64,000 nucleotides of DNA from Dyella sp. BiH032 (GCF_031954525.1 NZ_CP134867.1:1178001-1242000), one strand, 5' to 3'. Positions 1 through 9,489 are shown, numbered from the stretch's first letter. The notes: generated by a model from the letters alone, not told the origin. Program-made: numbers and translations.

Positions 1-717
1 TCGCTCGCCGCGCGCCTCCTGGTGGCCGCCGACGGCGCCGGTTCGCCGCTGCGCAAGCTTGCGGGGATCGAAACGCGCGGACGCGATTACGCACAACGCG
101 CTGTCGTCGCCCATGTGCGGACCGAGCGGCCGCACCAGGGCACGGCATGGCAGCGCTTTCTCCCGGACGGTCCATTGGCCTTGCTGCCCCTGGCCGACGG
201 ACGCAGCTCCATCGTCTGGTCGCTGCCCGAAGAGGAAGCGCGGCGAGTGCTGGCGCTTGACGACGATGCCTTCATGGCCGAGCTTGGCGTGGCCAGCGAT
301 TTCCATCTCGGGCGCATCGTGGGCACCACGCCGCGCGCGGCATTCCCCTTGAAATTGCAGCTGGCGACGACCTACCAGGCGGAACGCTTCGTGCTGCTGG
401 GCGACGCGGCGCATGCGGTGCATCCGCTGGCCGGGCAGGGCGTGAATCTTGGCCTGCGGGACGTGGCGGAATTGCGCGACACCCTGGTCGCCGCGCGCGA
501 CGCCGGACGCGATATCGCCGCGCCCCACGTGCTGCGCCGCTATGCCCGCAACCGGCGCAGCGCCGATACGCTCGACGCGCTGGGCTTCGACGCCCTGGCG
601 CGCATCTACGCTTGGCGTTCGCCGCCGCTGGTGGCCGCGCGCGGCCTGGGCGTGCGGCTGATCGACCGGCTCTCGCCGTTGAAGCGCCGCCTGGCGGGAC
701 ACGCTGCGGGCCTTTGA
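1..717 (+). CDS. UbiH/UbiF/VisC-type FAD-dependent hydroxylase, C-terminal part (5' truncated by window)
   Basis: The reading frame is open from base 1, so only the C-terminal part of about 238 residues is present. It opens with an ARLLVAADGAGSPLR segment, the mid-protein DG motif of class A flavoprotein monooxygenases. It later carries VLLGDAAHAVHPLAGQGVN, the second FAD-contact motif (GD...HP..GQG) of the ubiquinone-biosynthesis hydroxylases. This family hydroxylates the aromatic ring of ubiquinone precursors. Which ring position it acts on (UbiH, UbiF or UbiI type) cannot be decided from this fragment. A GTG at 22 is internal and is not the true start. Confidence 0.85.
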   Translation, partial: SLAARLLVAADGAGSPLRKLAGIETRGRDYAQRAVVAHVRTERPHQGTAWQRFLPDGPLALLPLADGRSSIVWSLPEEEARRVLALDDDAFMAELGVASDFHLGRIVGTTPRAAFPLKLQLATTYQAERFVLLGDAAHAVHPLAGQGVNLGLRDVAELRDTLVAARDAGRDIAAPHVLRRYARNRRSADTLDALGFDALARIYAWRSPPLVAARGLGVRLIDRLSPLKRRLAGHAAGL

Positions 718-786
718 TCGTTCGCGTACCGAATCATCGTTTCCGCTGTATCGCCGTCCGTTCCCTCACGAACCCAAAGGTGGATC

Positions 787-1575
787 ATGCGCATCGCACG
801 ACTCGGTTGTTTCTTGCTGCTGTCCGGTATGGCCTTCGCCGCGCAGGCGAAGATGGTGCACAAGCCCGTGGAGTGGACGCTCGACGGCACCAAATACCAC
901 AGTGTGCTCGTCTACGACGATGCGGTCGCCGCCAAGCGGCCCGGCCTGCTGATGGTGCCTAACTGGTACGGGGTGAACGACACTGCCCTGAAGAAGGCCG
1001 AGGGCATCGCCGGCAAGGACTATGTGATTCTGGTCACTGACATGTACGGCGAAAAGATCCGCCCCTCCGGCGACGAACAGGCGCTGGCCGCGGTGAAGCC
1101 GCTGTACGCCGACCGCGCGCAGATGCGCAAGCGCGTTACTTACGCCCTCGACCAGTTCAAGGCCCAGGCCAAGGACGCGCCCATCGACCTGAGCAAGCTG
1201 GCCGCGATCGGTTTCTGCTTCGGCGGCTCCGCCGTGCTGGATCTGGCCCGCGCCGGCGCCGACGTGGCCGCGGTCGTGTCCTTCCACGGCGCCCTTCAGA
1301 CCGACAAGCCGGAACTCGCCAAGCAGATCAAGGCCCGCGTCCTGGTCTTCAACGGCGCCGACGACAAAGGCACCATGCCCGACGCGGACAAGTTCATGGA
1401 CGAAATGCGCGGCAGCAAAGCGGACTGGCAATTCGTGGTGCTGGGCAATGCGGTGCATTGCTTCACGGAGACGGACCAGCACAAGGAAGGCTGTGCCTAT
1501 GACGAGCGCGCGGCGAAGCGCAGCTATCGCATGATGAGCGATTGGCTGCATGGGGCATTCACGAACACGCCTTGA
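787..1575 (+). CDS. Exported dienelactone hydrolase family protein
   Basis: The 262-residue protein begins with a signal peptide (MRIARLGCFLLLSGMAFAAQA), so it is probably periplasmic. The body is an alpha/beta-hydrolase of the dienelactone hydrolase family. The nucleophile elbow is GFCFGG with a cysteine nucleophile, an acidic residue lies in the NGADD segment, and the histidine is in NAVHCF, giving a Cys-Asp-His triad. AAAGGTGG upstream of the ATG serves as ribosome-binding site. Family members hydrolyse dienelactones or other small esters; the natural substrate here is unknown. It lies 69 bases after the hydroxylase stop and may be co-transcribed. Confidence 0.85.
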   Translation: MRIARLGCFLLLSGMAFAAQAKMVHKPVEWTLDGTKYHSVLVYDDAVAAKRPGLLMVPNWYGVNDTALKKAEGIAGKDYVILVTDMYGEKIRPSGDEQALAAVKPLYADRAQMRKRVTYALDQFKAQAKDAPIDLSKLAAIGFCFGGSAVLDLARAGADVAAVVSFHGALQTDKPELAKQIKARVLVFNGADDKGTMPDADKFMDEMRGSKADWQFVVLGNAVHCFTETDQHKEGCAYDERAAKRSYRMMSDWLHGAFTNTP

Positions 1576-1720
1576 TCGGTGCGAAGGAATCCTTCTCCGC
1601 TTAGGGCAGAAGGCGCCCGAGGGGATTTCCTTCGGTGATGCGGGTGGAGTCGCTGGATTGTTGTCGCGGCGCGGCGCGCCTCGGTGTGCTGCGAGATTCG
1701 ACGCTGCGCTCCGCCCGTCC

Positions 1721-1755
1721 CCTCACCCCAGCCCTCTCCCCGGAGGGGAGAGGGA
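1721..1755 (-). repeat. REP-like palindrome, copy 1
   Basis: Read on the minus strand this is CCCTCTCCCC-tcc-GGGGAGAGGG followed by a CTGGGGTGAGGGG tail. It lies just past the 3' end of ispB. The same palindrome-plus-tail occurs at 25995, 26097 (inverted), 38381 and 63448. Confidence 0.8.
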
Positions 1756-1763
1756 GCAACGCG

Positions 1764-2765
1764 TCAGTAGCTGCGTTGCACCGAGTAATCGGCCAGCGCG
1801 GCCAGTGCGTCCCGGTAAGTCGAGGACGGCAGCGTCTCCAGTGCTGCGCGCGCTGCCTTCGCATGCTGCACCGCCCGCTCTTGCGTACGATCCAGCGCGC
1901 CCGAATCGCGAATGGCCGCGATGATGCGCTCCAGCGAATCAAGCCCGCCATGCTCGATGGCATGGCGCAACGACTGCACCTGTTCCGGGTCGGCCTTCTG
2001 CATGGCGTAGATCAGGGGCAGGGTGGGCTTGCCCTCGGCCAGGTCGTCGCCGATGTTCTTGCCCAGGGTGTCCGCGTCGCTGACGTAGTCGAGCAGGTCG
2101 TCGGCGATCTGGAAGGCGTAGCCCAGTTCCAAGCCGTAGCGGCGCAGCGCGGCGATCTGCTCTTCCGGCAGGCCGCCCAGCACGCCGCCCAGTTCCGTGG
2201 CGGCGGCGAACAGCACCGCGGTCTTGCGTTCGATCACGGCCAGGTAGGCGGCCTCGTCCACGTCGGCATTGCCGATGTTGAGCAGCTGCAGTACCTCGCC
2301 CTCGGCGATGGTGTTGGTGGTGTCGGCCAGGATGCGCATCACGCGCATGTCGTCCAGTTCCACCATCAGCTGGAACGAGCGGGAATACAGGAAATCGCCC
2401 ACCAGCACGCTTGCGGCATTGCCCCACAGCGCATTGGCCGTCTTGCGGCCGCGGCGCAGGTCGGATTCGTCGACCACGTCGTCATGCAGCAAGGTGGAGG
2501 TGTGGATGAACTCGATCACCGCCGCCAGCTTGATGTGCTGGTCGCCGCCATAGCCCGCGGCGCCTGCGGCCAGGACATGTAGCATCGGGCGCAGGCGCTT
2601 GCCGCCGCCGGCAATGATGTGGTCTGCGATCTGGTTGATCAGCACGACATCGGACGACAGCCGGTGGCGGATCAACGCATCGACCCGCTGCATGTCGTCG
2701 GTGGCCAGCGCGCGCACGTCGGCGAACTCGGTCGGGCGGATGGCGGTGGCTGGCATCGTGGTCAT
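1764..2765 (-). CDS. ispB: Octaprenyl diphosphate synthase
   Basis: This trans-polyprenyl diphosphate synthase of 333 residues makes the side chain of ubiquinone by adding isopentenyl diphosphate to an allylic primer. It shows GGGKRLRP, the first Asp-rich motif in LLHDDVVDESDLRRG and the second in IADDLLDYVSD, all in the expected order. The length matches E. coli IspB (323 residues). I chose the ATG at 2765 (MTTMPAT...) because the frame extension upstream to 2855 has no family character; an ATG three codons later is also possible. The exact product chain length (C40 or other) is inferred from the family. The gene is divergent from the MFS exporter. Confidence 0.9.
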   Translation of the reverse strand: MTTMPATAIRPTEFADVRALATDDMQRVDALIRHRLSSDVVLINQIADHIIAGGGKRLRPMLHVLAAGAAGYGGDQHIKLAAVIEFIHTSTLLHDDVVDESDLRRGRKTANALWGNAASVLVGDFLYSRSFQLMVELDDMRVMRILADTTNTIAEGEVLQLLNIGNADVDEAAYLAVIERKTAVLFAAATELGGVLGGLPEEQIAALRRYGLELGYAFQIADDLLDYVSDADTLGKNIGDDLAEGKPTLPLIYAMQKADPEQVQSLRHAIEHGGLDSLERIIAAIRDSGALDRTQERAVQHAKAARAALETLPSSTYRDALAALADYSVQRSY

Positions 2766-2965
2766 GGTGGCGTCGCGGCTTCGTAGCGAACGATTATACG
2801 GGGAGGCCGCACGGTTGCGCCGCTGGCGCCCGTCACCCCGGATTTCCCTGCGCATTCCGGCGCATGCGGCGCGACGCGGAACCGCAGGGAGCGGGCCGGG
2901 TCGCCCCGTATAATCGCCAACGGCCGCCTGTCGGCGCCGCGACGTCTCCCTTCTGTGGTCTTCCG

Positions 2966-4165
2966 GTGAGCAAACTCTCCAGCCTCGAACTGCGCAGCGC
3001 GCTGACTCTGGCCTGCGTCATCAGCCTGCGCCTCTTCGGGCTCTTCCTGATCATGCCGGTGTTCTCCCTGTATGCGCAGCGCATGCCGGACGCCACGCCG
3101 CTGCTGATCGGGCTGGCCCTGGGCGTGTACGGCCTGGGCCAGGTGTTGTTGCAGATCCCGCTGGGCCTGTTGTCCGACCGCATCGGCCGCAAGCCGGCCA
3201 TCACCCTGGGTCTGCTGGTGTTCGCCGCGGGCGGCGCGGTCGCAGCCTGCTCGCATACGCTGCTCGGCATCGTCGCGGGGCGCGCCCTGCAAGGCATGGG
3301 CGCGGTAGCGGGTGCGGGCACCGCGCTGGCGGCTGATCTCACTGCGGACAGCAACCGCGGCAAGGTCATGGGCATCATCGGCGTATCCATCGGTGTGGCG
3401 TTCCTGCTCGCGCTGATCCTGGGGCCGCCGCTGGAGGCATGGCACGGCTTGCCGGGCCTGTTCGGTGCCACATCGATCCTGGCGCTGGCCTCCTTGGCAC
3501 TGCTCTGGCTGGCCGTGCCTACGCCGAAGGGACGGAAAGCGCCGGCGACCGCCTCCCTCGGGCACGTGCTGGCCATGCTGAAGGACGGACGCATGCTGGT
3601 CCTCAACGGTTCCGTCTTCTTCCTGCATGCCCTGCTGACCGCCAGCTTCGTGGGCCTGCCGCTGCTGCTGGCGGACAAGCTCCACCTGCCGGTGAACCGC
3701 CATTGGGAGCTGTATCTGCCGGTGATGGCGATCGCCGCATTCGTGATGGGGGCCTGCCTGCACCGCATGCGCGAGGTCGGGCAGAGCCTGCGCATCGTGG
3801 CGATATGCGTCGTGGCGATCGGCCTGTCCCTGCTGGGCTTCGCCCTGGCTGGCGACCACATCGCACTGCTGGGCGTGCTGGCGGCCGTGTTCTTCTCCGC
3901 CTTCAACCTGCTGGAAGCCGCCTTGCCGAGCCTGGTTTCCCGCCTGGCGCCGCTTGAATTGCGCGGCGCCGCGATGGGCGCCTACTCAACCAGCCAGTTC
4001 GTCGGTGCCTTCGTCGGCGGCGCGATGGGCGGGGTCGCCCTGGGCCGCCTCGGCACGGCCGGCGTGTTCGCCTGTGCCGCGGCGCTGACGGTGGCCTGGC
4101 TGCCGCTGGTGCTGGCCGGCGCGCGGCGGATCGCAGCCGGTGGCCAGGCCTCCGCCGCCGCTTAG
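2966..4165 (+). CDS. MFS transporter (drug:proton antiporter type, YajR-like)
   Basis: About 399 residues with twelve hydrophobic segments. The MFS signature between helices 2 and 3 is visible as GLLSDRIGRKPAI, and RALQGMGA follows in helix 4. The start is a GTG at 2966 (VSKLSSLELR...), directly before the first helix; the 34 codons upstream are arginine- and proline-rich and unlikely to be translated. Overall it resembles 12-helix exporters such as YajR, but without that family's C-terminal soluble domain. The substrate cannot be read from sequence. The next gene begins about 95 bases downstream on the same strand. Confidence 0.82.
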   Translation: MSKLSSLELRSALTLACVISLRLFGLFLIMPVFSLYAQRMPDATPLLIGLALGVYGLGQVLLQIPLGLLSDRIGRKPAITLGLLVFAAGGAVAACSHTLLGIVAGRALQGMGAVAGAGTALAADLTADSNRGKVMGIIGVSIGVAFLLALILGPPLEAWHGLPGLFGATSILALASLALLWLAVPTPKGRKAPATASLGHVLAMLKDGRMLVLNGSVFFLHALLTASFVGLPLLLADKLHLPVNRHWELYLPVMAIAAFVMGACLHRMREVGQSLRIVAICVVAIGLSLLGFALAGDHIALLGVLAAVFFSAFNLLEAALPSLVSRLAPLELRGAAMGAYSTSQFVGAFVGGAMGGVALGRLGTAGVFACAAALTVAWLPLVLAGARRIAAGGQASAAA

Positions 4166-4260
4166 TCCCCGACACCGCCGGGCGTTTGCAAACCGGCCGC
4201 CGCGCCCCAATCATCAGCGCATTCGATCCGGCGCGAGCCGCGCGCCCAGGGGTGCCGACG

Positions 4261-5250
4261 ATGGCCCATGAAATCATTGCCCTGCTGGCCGAATACGGCC
4301 TGGTCCTGGTCTTCTTCAACGTGCTGGTCGAGCAGGCCGGCGCGCCGGTGCCCGCCGTGCCGACCCTGGTGGTGGCCGGCGCCCTGGCCGCCAATGGCCA
4401 GCTGCCGTTGGCCGGGGTAGTGGGCCTCGGCCTCCTTGCCTGCCTCATCAGCGACCTGGCCTGGTACTGGGCCGGCCGCCGCTTCGGTTCCGGCGTGATG
4501 CGCACGATCTGCCGCATCTCGTTGTCGCCCGATTCCTGCGTGAAGCAATCGGAGCTGCGTTTCCAGCGCTGGCGCGGTCAGGTGCTGCTGATCGCCAAGT
4601 TCGTGCCCGGCCTTTCCACCGTGGCGCCACCCCTGGTCGGCGCGCTGGGGCTGCGTCCTGCTGCCTTCTTGCTGCTGGACGGCCTGGGTTCGCTGCTGTG
4701 GCTGGGTCTGGCCGTGGGGCTCGGCTACGCGCTGGCGCCCGAGATCGACAAGGTCCTGGCGGCTCTGGGCAATGCTGGCACCATCGCCCTGGAAGTGGTC
4801 GGCAGCCTGCTGGCGCTCTACATCCTGGCCAAGTGGTGGCAGCGCCACCGCCTGATCGCCGCGCTGCGCATGGCGCGCATTTCCGTGGAGGACCTCAAGC
4901 GGGCGATCGACGAAGGTGCCTCTCCCGTCCTGGTCGACGTGCGCTCACCGGCGGCCCGGCTGGTCGATACGCGGGTGATCCCCGGCGCCCTGCTGGCCGA
5001 CGTGGCCGGCATCGACCGCGCGGTGCACGACGTGCCCCTGGATGCCGAACTGGTCATCTACTGCAGCTGCCCGAACGAAGCCTCCGCCGCAGTCGCCGCG
5101 CGGAACCTGATGCAGCAGGGCTACCGCCGGGTCCGTCCGCTGCTGGGCGGCCTGGACGCCTGGGAAGCCGCGGGCTTCGCCATTCACCGGCTGCCCGCCG
5201 AAAGCCCGGACGCCGTCGAGGGCGATTTCCCTACGCAGCACGCCGCCTGA
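4261..5250 (+). CDS. DedA-family membrane protein fused to a rhodanese domain
   Basis: The 329-residue protein has an N-terminal DedA (SNARE-associated) domain in residues 1 to about 205. It includes the family's FVPGLSTVAPPLVGALG segment and several membrane helices. A C-terminal rhodanese domain follows in about residues 210-315, with VDVRSP and a catalytic-loop cysteine in the YCSCPNE segment. DedA proteins are linked to lipid scrambling and membrane homeostasis; rhodaneses carry persulfide sulfur. The start is the ATG at 4261, just before the first helix. The fusion is a known arrangement in proteobacteria, but its joint function is not established. Confidence 0.88.
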   Translation: MAHEIIALLAEYGLVLVFFNVLVEQAGAPVPAVPTLVVAGALAANGQLPLAGVVGLGLLACLISDLAWYWAGRRFGSGVMRTICRISLSPDSCVKQSELRFQRWRGQVLLIAKFVPGLSTVAPPLVGALGLRPAAFLLLDGLGSLLWLGLAVGLGYALAPEIDKVLAALGNAGTIALEVVGSLLALYILAKWWQRHRLIAALRMARISVEDLKRAIDEGASPVLVDVRSPAARLVDTRVIPGALLADVAGIDRAVHDVPLDAELVIYCSCPNEASAAVAARNLMQQGYRRVRPLLGGLDAWEAAGFAIHRLPAESPDAVEGDFPTQHAA

Positions 5251-5374
5251 GGCGGACGCGCGGCCGCGCATTGGTCGCTGCGCCTGAGACGCCCCAGCCG
5301 GTATGATGACCGGCCAATCAACCCCGGCCGTACCCACCCCTACTTACGGCCGGCCAACAGAGGAAACACATCCC

Positions 5375-5953
5375 ATGGCACGTGGCGTCAACAAAGTCAT
5401 CCTGGTCGGCAACCTCGGCGCGGACCCGGAGACTCGCTACACCGGCAACGGCACGGCAATCACCAGCCTACGCATCGCCACCTCCGAACAGTGGACCGAC
5501 AAGCAGAGCGGCGAGCGCCAGGAGCGCACCGAATGGCATCGCGTGAAGCTGTTCGGCAAGCTCGCCGAGATCGCCGGCGAATACCTCAAGAAGGGACGCC
5601 AGGTCTACATCGAAGGCTCGCTGCGCACCGACAAGTACACCGACAAGGACGGCGTCGAGCGCTTCAGCACCGACATCGTCGCGAACGAAATGCAGATGCT
5701 CGGCGGCGGTGGTGCTGAAGGAGGCGGCGGCGGTGGTGGCTTCCAGCGTTCGCAGGGCGGCGGTGGCGGCGGTCAGCGCCAGGGCGGCGGCGGTGGCGGC
5801 TACGGCAATCGTGGCGGTGGCGGCGGTGGCAACGATTTCGGCGGCGGTGGCGCCGGTGCCGGCGGCCGCGGCGGCAACGACTACGGCTCGCGCCAGTCCT
5901 CGCCCCCGCCGGTCGAGAACAACAGCTTTGACGATGACGATATTCCGTTCTAA
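5375..5953 (+). CDS. ssb: Single-stranded DNA-binding protein
   Basis: 192 residues. Residues 1 to about 110 form the OB fold ([44 protein letters not shown]). A very glycine-rich linker of roughly 65 residues follows. The protein ends in the acidic tail DDDDIPF, which docks partner repair and replication proteins. AGGAAACA upstream is the ribosome-binding site and decides the start at 5375 over an in-frame ATG at 5303. The linker is encoded by imperfect GGCGGT-type runs, which explains the low complexity of 5700-5890. A terminator follows directly. Confidence 0.96.
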   Translation: MARGVNKVILVGNLGADPETRYTGNGTAITSLRIATSEQWTDKQSGERQERTEWHRVKLFGKLAEIAGEYLKKGRQVYIEGSLRTDKYTDKDGVERFSTDIVANEMQMLGGGGAEGGGGGGGFQRSQGGGGGGQRQGGGGGGYGNRGGGGGGNDFGGGGAGAGGRGGNDYGSRQSSPPPVENNSFDDDDIPF

Positions 5954-5984
5954 ATCGTTGTTGCTTTCATGCCGTACAGCACGC

Positions 5985-6015
5985 AAAAAACCCCGAGTTT
6001 CTCGGGGTTTTTTTT
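5985..6015 (+). terminator. Rho-independent terminator after ssb
   Basis: Stem CCCCGAG-ttt-CTCGGGG at 5991-6007, preceded by an A run and followed by eight T's. It sits 30 bases after the ssb stop. The A run means it can also act on the minus strand, where the diguanylate cyclase gene ends nearby at 6091. Confidence 0.93.
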
Positions 6016-6090
6016 GGGCGGAAAGAACGAGCTCAGGTGGATTTTTGAGCCTTCCGGGCGTAAACCTGGCCCCGTTTTGGTTCATCGCCC

Positions 6091-7689
6091 TTAACTGCTC
6101 TCGCCCCCGATATCCTGCGATATCCATAACCGCGACTGGATTTCCAGAACGCCAGCGTCGAAGTCGGCGCTCTCAGCGCACCAGCCATCGCGGCCTGCCG
6201 CCTTCGCTTTATAGAGCGCTGAGTCTGCGGCCGCGAGCAAGCTCGTCGGGTGCTTTCCTGTGACGCGTGCGCTGCTCCCGACACCCACGCTGATGGTGAC
6301 ATGGCCAGATGCCGTCGCTGGGTGGGGCAGGGCAAGCGTCCTGATGGCCTCGCACAATCGTTCCGCGACGAGTTCCGCAGCCGTGGCATCTGTACCTGGC
6401 AGGATCGCTGCGAACTCGTCGCCGCCATAGCGCCCCAGCACATCGGTACTGCGCGGAAGCGTGGCGCGTAGCGCACCGGCAACCTCGATCAGGCAGGCAT
6501 CGCCAGCTTGATGGCCGGTGATGTCATTGAGCTGTTTGAAAAAGTCGACGTCTATCAGAAGGATCGACAGCGGCAAGCCCGTGCGGGTGCTGTGTCGCCA
6601 CTCCTGTTCCAACGCATGATCGAAAGCGCGCCTGTTCGGCACGCGGGTCAATGCATCGGTGTAGGACAGCTCTTTCAGTTGTTCTTGAGCGCATTCCAGG
6701 GCGGCTTGCGCCTGTTCGAAGTTGCGCAGATAGATCACGGACCGGGCCGCAAAGGTAGCGAAGGCGACAACAATGGCGGCTACGCCCAACGTGTGCTGCC
6801 GCGGCTGCACCGCAAGGCCGAGCGCCAATAACACCAGCGACGACACGACCGGGCTTCCGATATTGATGATGTCGGCGAACAGGCTGCTGCTTCGCACCGT
6901 CCGTGCCTCCGGCCGCTCATCAGGCAGCCGGTACAGCAGCCATACCTGCACGAGAAATTGCGGGTAACAGAGCAGGGCGTTGGTCCAGACCTGCTCGGGA
7001 TAGCGGAGAGTCATCTCATTATTGATGCCCATCACCACCGTGGTCATGACCAGGATGATGGCGAACAGCCGATAGAAGCGTTGCTCATCCAGATAGGCCG
7101 CCGCGTAATAATGCAACAGCAGGCACAGTGCGATGCTGGCGCCGGTGGCTCCAAGCAGCCGGACGACGAAAGCAGGAGTGGCCGCGTCGTCCGGCATCGG
7201 TGTGAACGGCATGGCGCGGAAGATCAGCGCATAGAGTGCGCAGATAATCAGGAAGGCCTGGATGGTATCCATCCAGAGGAAACTGCGGAAATAGCGGCGT
7301 CTGGCCGGAAGCGAGACCAGCAGGAAAAGCGGGATAAGTGGGGCGAGAGCGATCAGATACCACGCCGCGGTCACATAAAGCGGTGGCATGTGACGAAGAA
7401 GAAGGACGGACGTGCCTTGCACCACGTCGGCAAGGACATTCATTGCGGCGAAGGCCCCAGCCAACGCCCAATGCGCTTTTAGATGAACGGATCGCCGCAG
7501 TCTCAGTATGACGAAGGGGAGCCAGAGGAGCTGATCGAGCGCTGACGACCCCGCCCAGAGGATGACCGCGAGAGGGCCGTCATTTCTTGCTAGAAGGAGA
7601 AGTGCCGCCTCTATGCAAGCAAGAGCAACGAGCCCGGATATCACAGCCTTGGGCGGAATCCCTAACGGATGCTCCTGGTTCTGCGACAT
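6091..7689 (-). CDS. Membrane-bound diguanylate cyclase (GGDEF)
   Basis: 532 residues. The N-terminal 330 residues hold about eight to ten hydrophobic segments that form a membrane sensor module I do not recognise. A short coiled-coil linker (NFEQAQAALECAQEQLKEL) leads to a GGDEF domain that makes cyclic di-GMP from GTP. The active-site GGDEF (residues 422-426) is intact, and an RSTD inhibitory I-site lies five residues before it, so product inhibition is expected. GAGGGAC precedes the ATG. No EAL domain is present, so this is a synthase only. Confidence 0.92.
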   Translation of the reverse strand: MSQNQEHPLGIPPKAVISGLVALACIEAALLLLARNDGPLAVILWAGSSALDQLLWLPFVILRLRRSVHLKAHWALAGAFAAMNVLADVVQGTSVLLLRHMPPLYVTAAWYLIALAPLIPLFLLVSLPARRRYFRSFLWMDTIQAFLIICALYALIFRAMPFTPMPDDAATPAFVVRLLGATGASIALCLLLHYYAAAYLDEQRFYRLFAIILVMTTVVMGINNEMTLRYPEQVWTNALLCYPQFLVQVWLLYRLPDERPEARTVRSSSLFADIINIGSPVVSSLVLLALGLAVQPRQHTLGVAAIVVAFATFAARSVIYLRNFEQAQAALECAQEQLKELSYTDALTRVPNRRAFDHALEQEWRHSTRTGLPLSILLIDVDFFKQLNDITGHQAGDACLIEVAGALRATLPRSTDVLGRYGGDEFAAILPGTDATAAELVAERLCEAIRTLALPHPATASGHVTISVGVGSSARVTGKHPTSLLAAADSALYKAKAAGRDGWCAESADFDAGVLEIQSRLWISQDIGGESS

Positions 7690-8040
7690 GTCCCTCGCCT
7701 TGGCGCGGTATCGCTGATGGGGCCCCCCGGCCGCGTTTCATCATAGGAGCAGATGTTGCGGCCGTAAACGGTATCGCGGACGTGTTCGCTTAGCGGTCAT
7801 GCTTTGGCCTTTGCCTGAATCAGGCACCTCCGACCGACACTCGATATCCAGGGTCGGCCCACCGCTTCTCATCGGGAGCATTAGGTGTCGGACATGGATG
7901 AAGGCTGCTCATGAACGAGCGTTGGATAGCTAGAGCATCGCGACATCCACTCTGGACCGACAGCAAGCGCTGCCGTCGGGCGACCGGCTGAGCAGTCGGA
8001 CGCCCATGCCAACGTAAGGCACCTCATGCGCGCCAACCGT
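7690..8040. other. Intergenic region, no gene recognised
   Basis: About 350 bases between the diguanylate cyclase start and the end of the next minus-strand gene. I see no conserved coding frame, hairpin terminator or repeat. It must contain the promoter of the diguanylate cyclase gene, but I cannot point to clear -35/-10 boxes. Confidence 0.4.
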
Positions 8041-8886
8041 CTAGTGCGCACCACTACGAAACAAGCCATTCGCTTCGGCCGGCGACCACATCCGCTGGCC
8101 CATCGTGTCGTAACGCCCTTCATCGAGCGCTTCCGTCGCCATGGTGCTCAGGTGCGCCAGCGCGGCCTGCATCGGTCCGCAACCTAAGCTGATGCGTCGC
8201 ACACCCAACTGTTGAAGCGCTTGCGCGGCGGGTGCGCCCGGATAGCCGGCGTAGACATTGAGCGGTACCGGTAGCCATTGCACTAGCGTTGCGATCTCCT
8301 CGGCATCGGCCAGCCCAGGAAGGAAGATGCCATTGGCGCCGGCATCGATATAGGCCAGAGCGCGCTTTCGCGTTTCCTCCAGACGCGCTTCCGGCGACAG
8401 GTTGCTCAGGTAGGTATCGATGCGCGCGTTGATGAAGAACGGCAGATCATGATGCCGCGCGATCGCCCGCACACAGGCAATGCGCTCGCACAGCACGCTC
8501 GGCTTCGCCAGCGTCTGCGTGCCGGGCTCGGTACCGTCTTCGATATTGATACCCACCACGCCCAACTGGATCAGCGCACCGACAAGTTCGCCAGTAGCGT
8601 GTGCGTCTTGTCCATAGCCGCGCTCGATATCGACACTGACTGGCACAGTGACCACTCCGCCAATACGCCGGCAGGCTTCCAGCAGCTCCTGCACAGGCAA
8701 CTGCTCGCCATCGGGATAGCCAAGCGCCCAGGCCATGCCGGCGCTGGTGGTGGCGATCGCCTTGGCGCCCGCGCTTTCGATCACCCGTGCGCTGCCGGCA
8801 TCCCAGGCGTTGGGAAGCATCAATGGCGCCGGGCCGGCATGCAGTCGATGGAAAAGCTCGGCGCGCTCTCTCTGCTGGCGATTCAT
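8041..8886 (-). CDS. Isocitrate lyase / PEP mutase family protein
   Basis: 281 residues with the fold signature of the PEP mutase/isocitrate lyase superfamily. NAWDAGSAR comes near the N terminus, then SVDIERGYG, INIEDG, INARID and a late LGVRRISLG strand. These acidic residues bind Mg2+ and the carboxylate substrate. Members cleave or form C-C bonds in small 2-keto or hydroxy acids, for example oxaloacetate decarboxylase and methylisocitrate lyase. The longer signature loops of PrpB or AceA are absent, so the specific reaction is open. The ATG at 8886 (MNRQQRERAEL) fits family N termini better than a GTG at 8907. Confidence 0.85.
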   Translation of the reverse strand: MNRQQRERAELFHRLHAGPAPLMLPNAWDAGSARVIESAGAKAIATTSAGMAWALGYPDGEQLPVQELLEACRRIGGVVTVPVSVDIERGYGQDAHATGELVGALIQLGVVGINIEDGTEPGTQTLAKPSVLCERIACVRAIARHHDLPFFINARIDTYLSNLSPEARLEETRKRALAYIDAGANGIFLPGLADAEEIATLVQWLPVPLNVYAGYPGAPAAQALQQLGVRRISLGCGPMQAALAHLSTMATEALDEGRYDTMGQRMWSPAEANGLFRSGAH

Positions 8887-9027
8887 GATCCTGGCCTGTG
8901 TTTTCACCCCACGTCGGGCAGGTGAAGTAGGCCATGGAGCGGCCTGGCCGGGCTGTCAGAATCTTTAGCCATCGCCTTTGCCGGCTTTAGCCGCGCAGGC
9001 GCTGCCGGTTTTTCCTGGGCGCAACGC

Positions 9028-9489
9028 TCAACGGCAGCTGGTAGGCAGATACCTCAGCGGAATGCCGTTGATATTGCGGTTAGTGCAGACCCATTTGATC
9101 GAGCCTTCGGCAGAGATGGCCGAGAAACCCAACTGAAGCCCGTCGATCGCCTTGTTGGCCACTTGGCCACCGGTGCTGTCGAAGTGCACGAGGATGTTGC
9201 CGGGTCGGGTGATGGCATCCACGCGGCTGACATACTTTCCGGCATAGGCATTGGCCGGCAGTAGCCCGGCTTGGGCCTCCGTGGTCGGGAACTGGCCGGT
9301 GTTGTCGTAGTACTCGGTGACGGACAACTTCGGTCCTTCCGCCAGGGAAAAACCCTCCATCACCTGAGTTCGGATCAGGTAGTCCTGGTAAGCCGGAATC
9401 GCGATGGCGGCGAGAATCGCGATGATCGCAACCACGATCATCAACTCAATAAGCGTGAAACCCGCCTGCCGGCCGGTGCTGGAATGCAT
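9028..9489 (-). CDS. Type IV pilin (PilA/PilE-like major or minor pilin)
   Basis: 153 residues. A short positively charged leader ([10 protein letters not shown]) is followed by the prepilin peptidase site [21 protein letters not shown]. This includes Glu5 and the hydrophobic N-terminal helix that packs the filament. Two cysteines near the C terminus (WVCTNRN... and PTSCR) can close the D-loop disulfide typical of type IVa pilins. AGGGGG upstream on the minus strand is the ribosome-binding site and fixes the start. The gene stands alone, without other pil genes. Whether it is the main filament subunit or an accessory pilin cannot be told here. Confidence 0.92.
   Translation of the reverse strand: MHSSTGRQAGFTLIELMIVVAIIAILAAIAIPAYQDYLIRTQVMEGFSLAEGPKLSVTEYYDNTGQFPTTEAQAGLLPANAYAGKYVSRVDAITRPGNILVHFDSTGGQVANKAIDGLQLGFSAISAEGSIKWVCTNRNINGIPLRYLPTSCR

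Noticed and set aside
5700..5890. Repeat array resembling a satellite in ssb
   Set aside because: It is the coding sequence of the glycine-rich SSB linker; the reading frame continues to the DDDDIPF tail.
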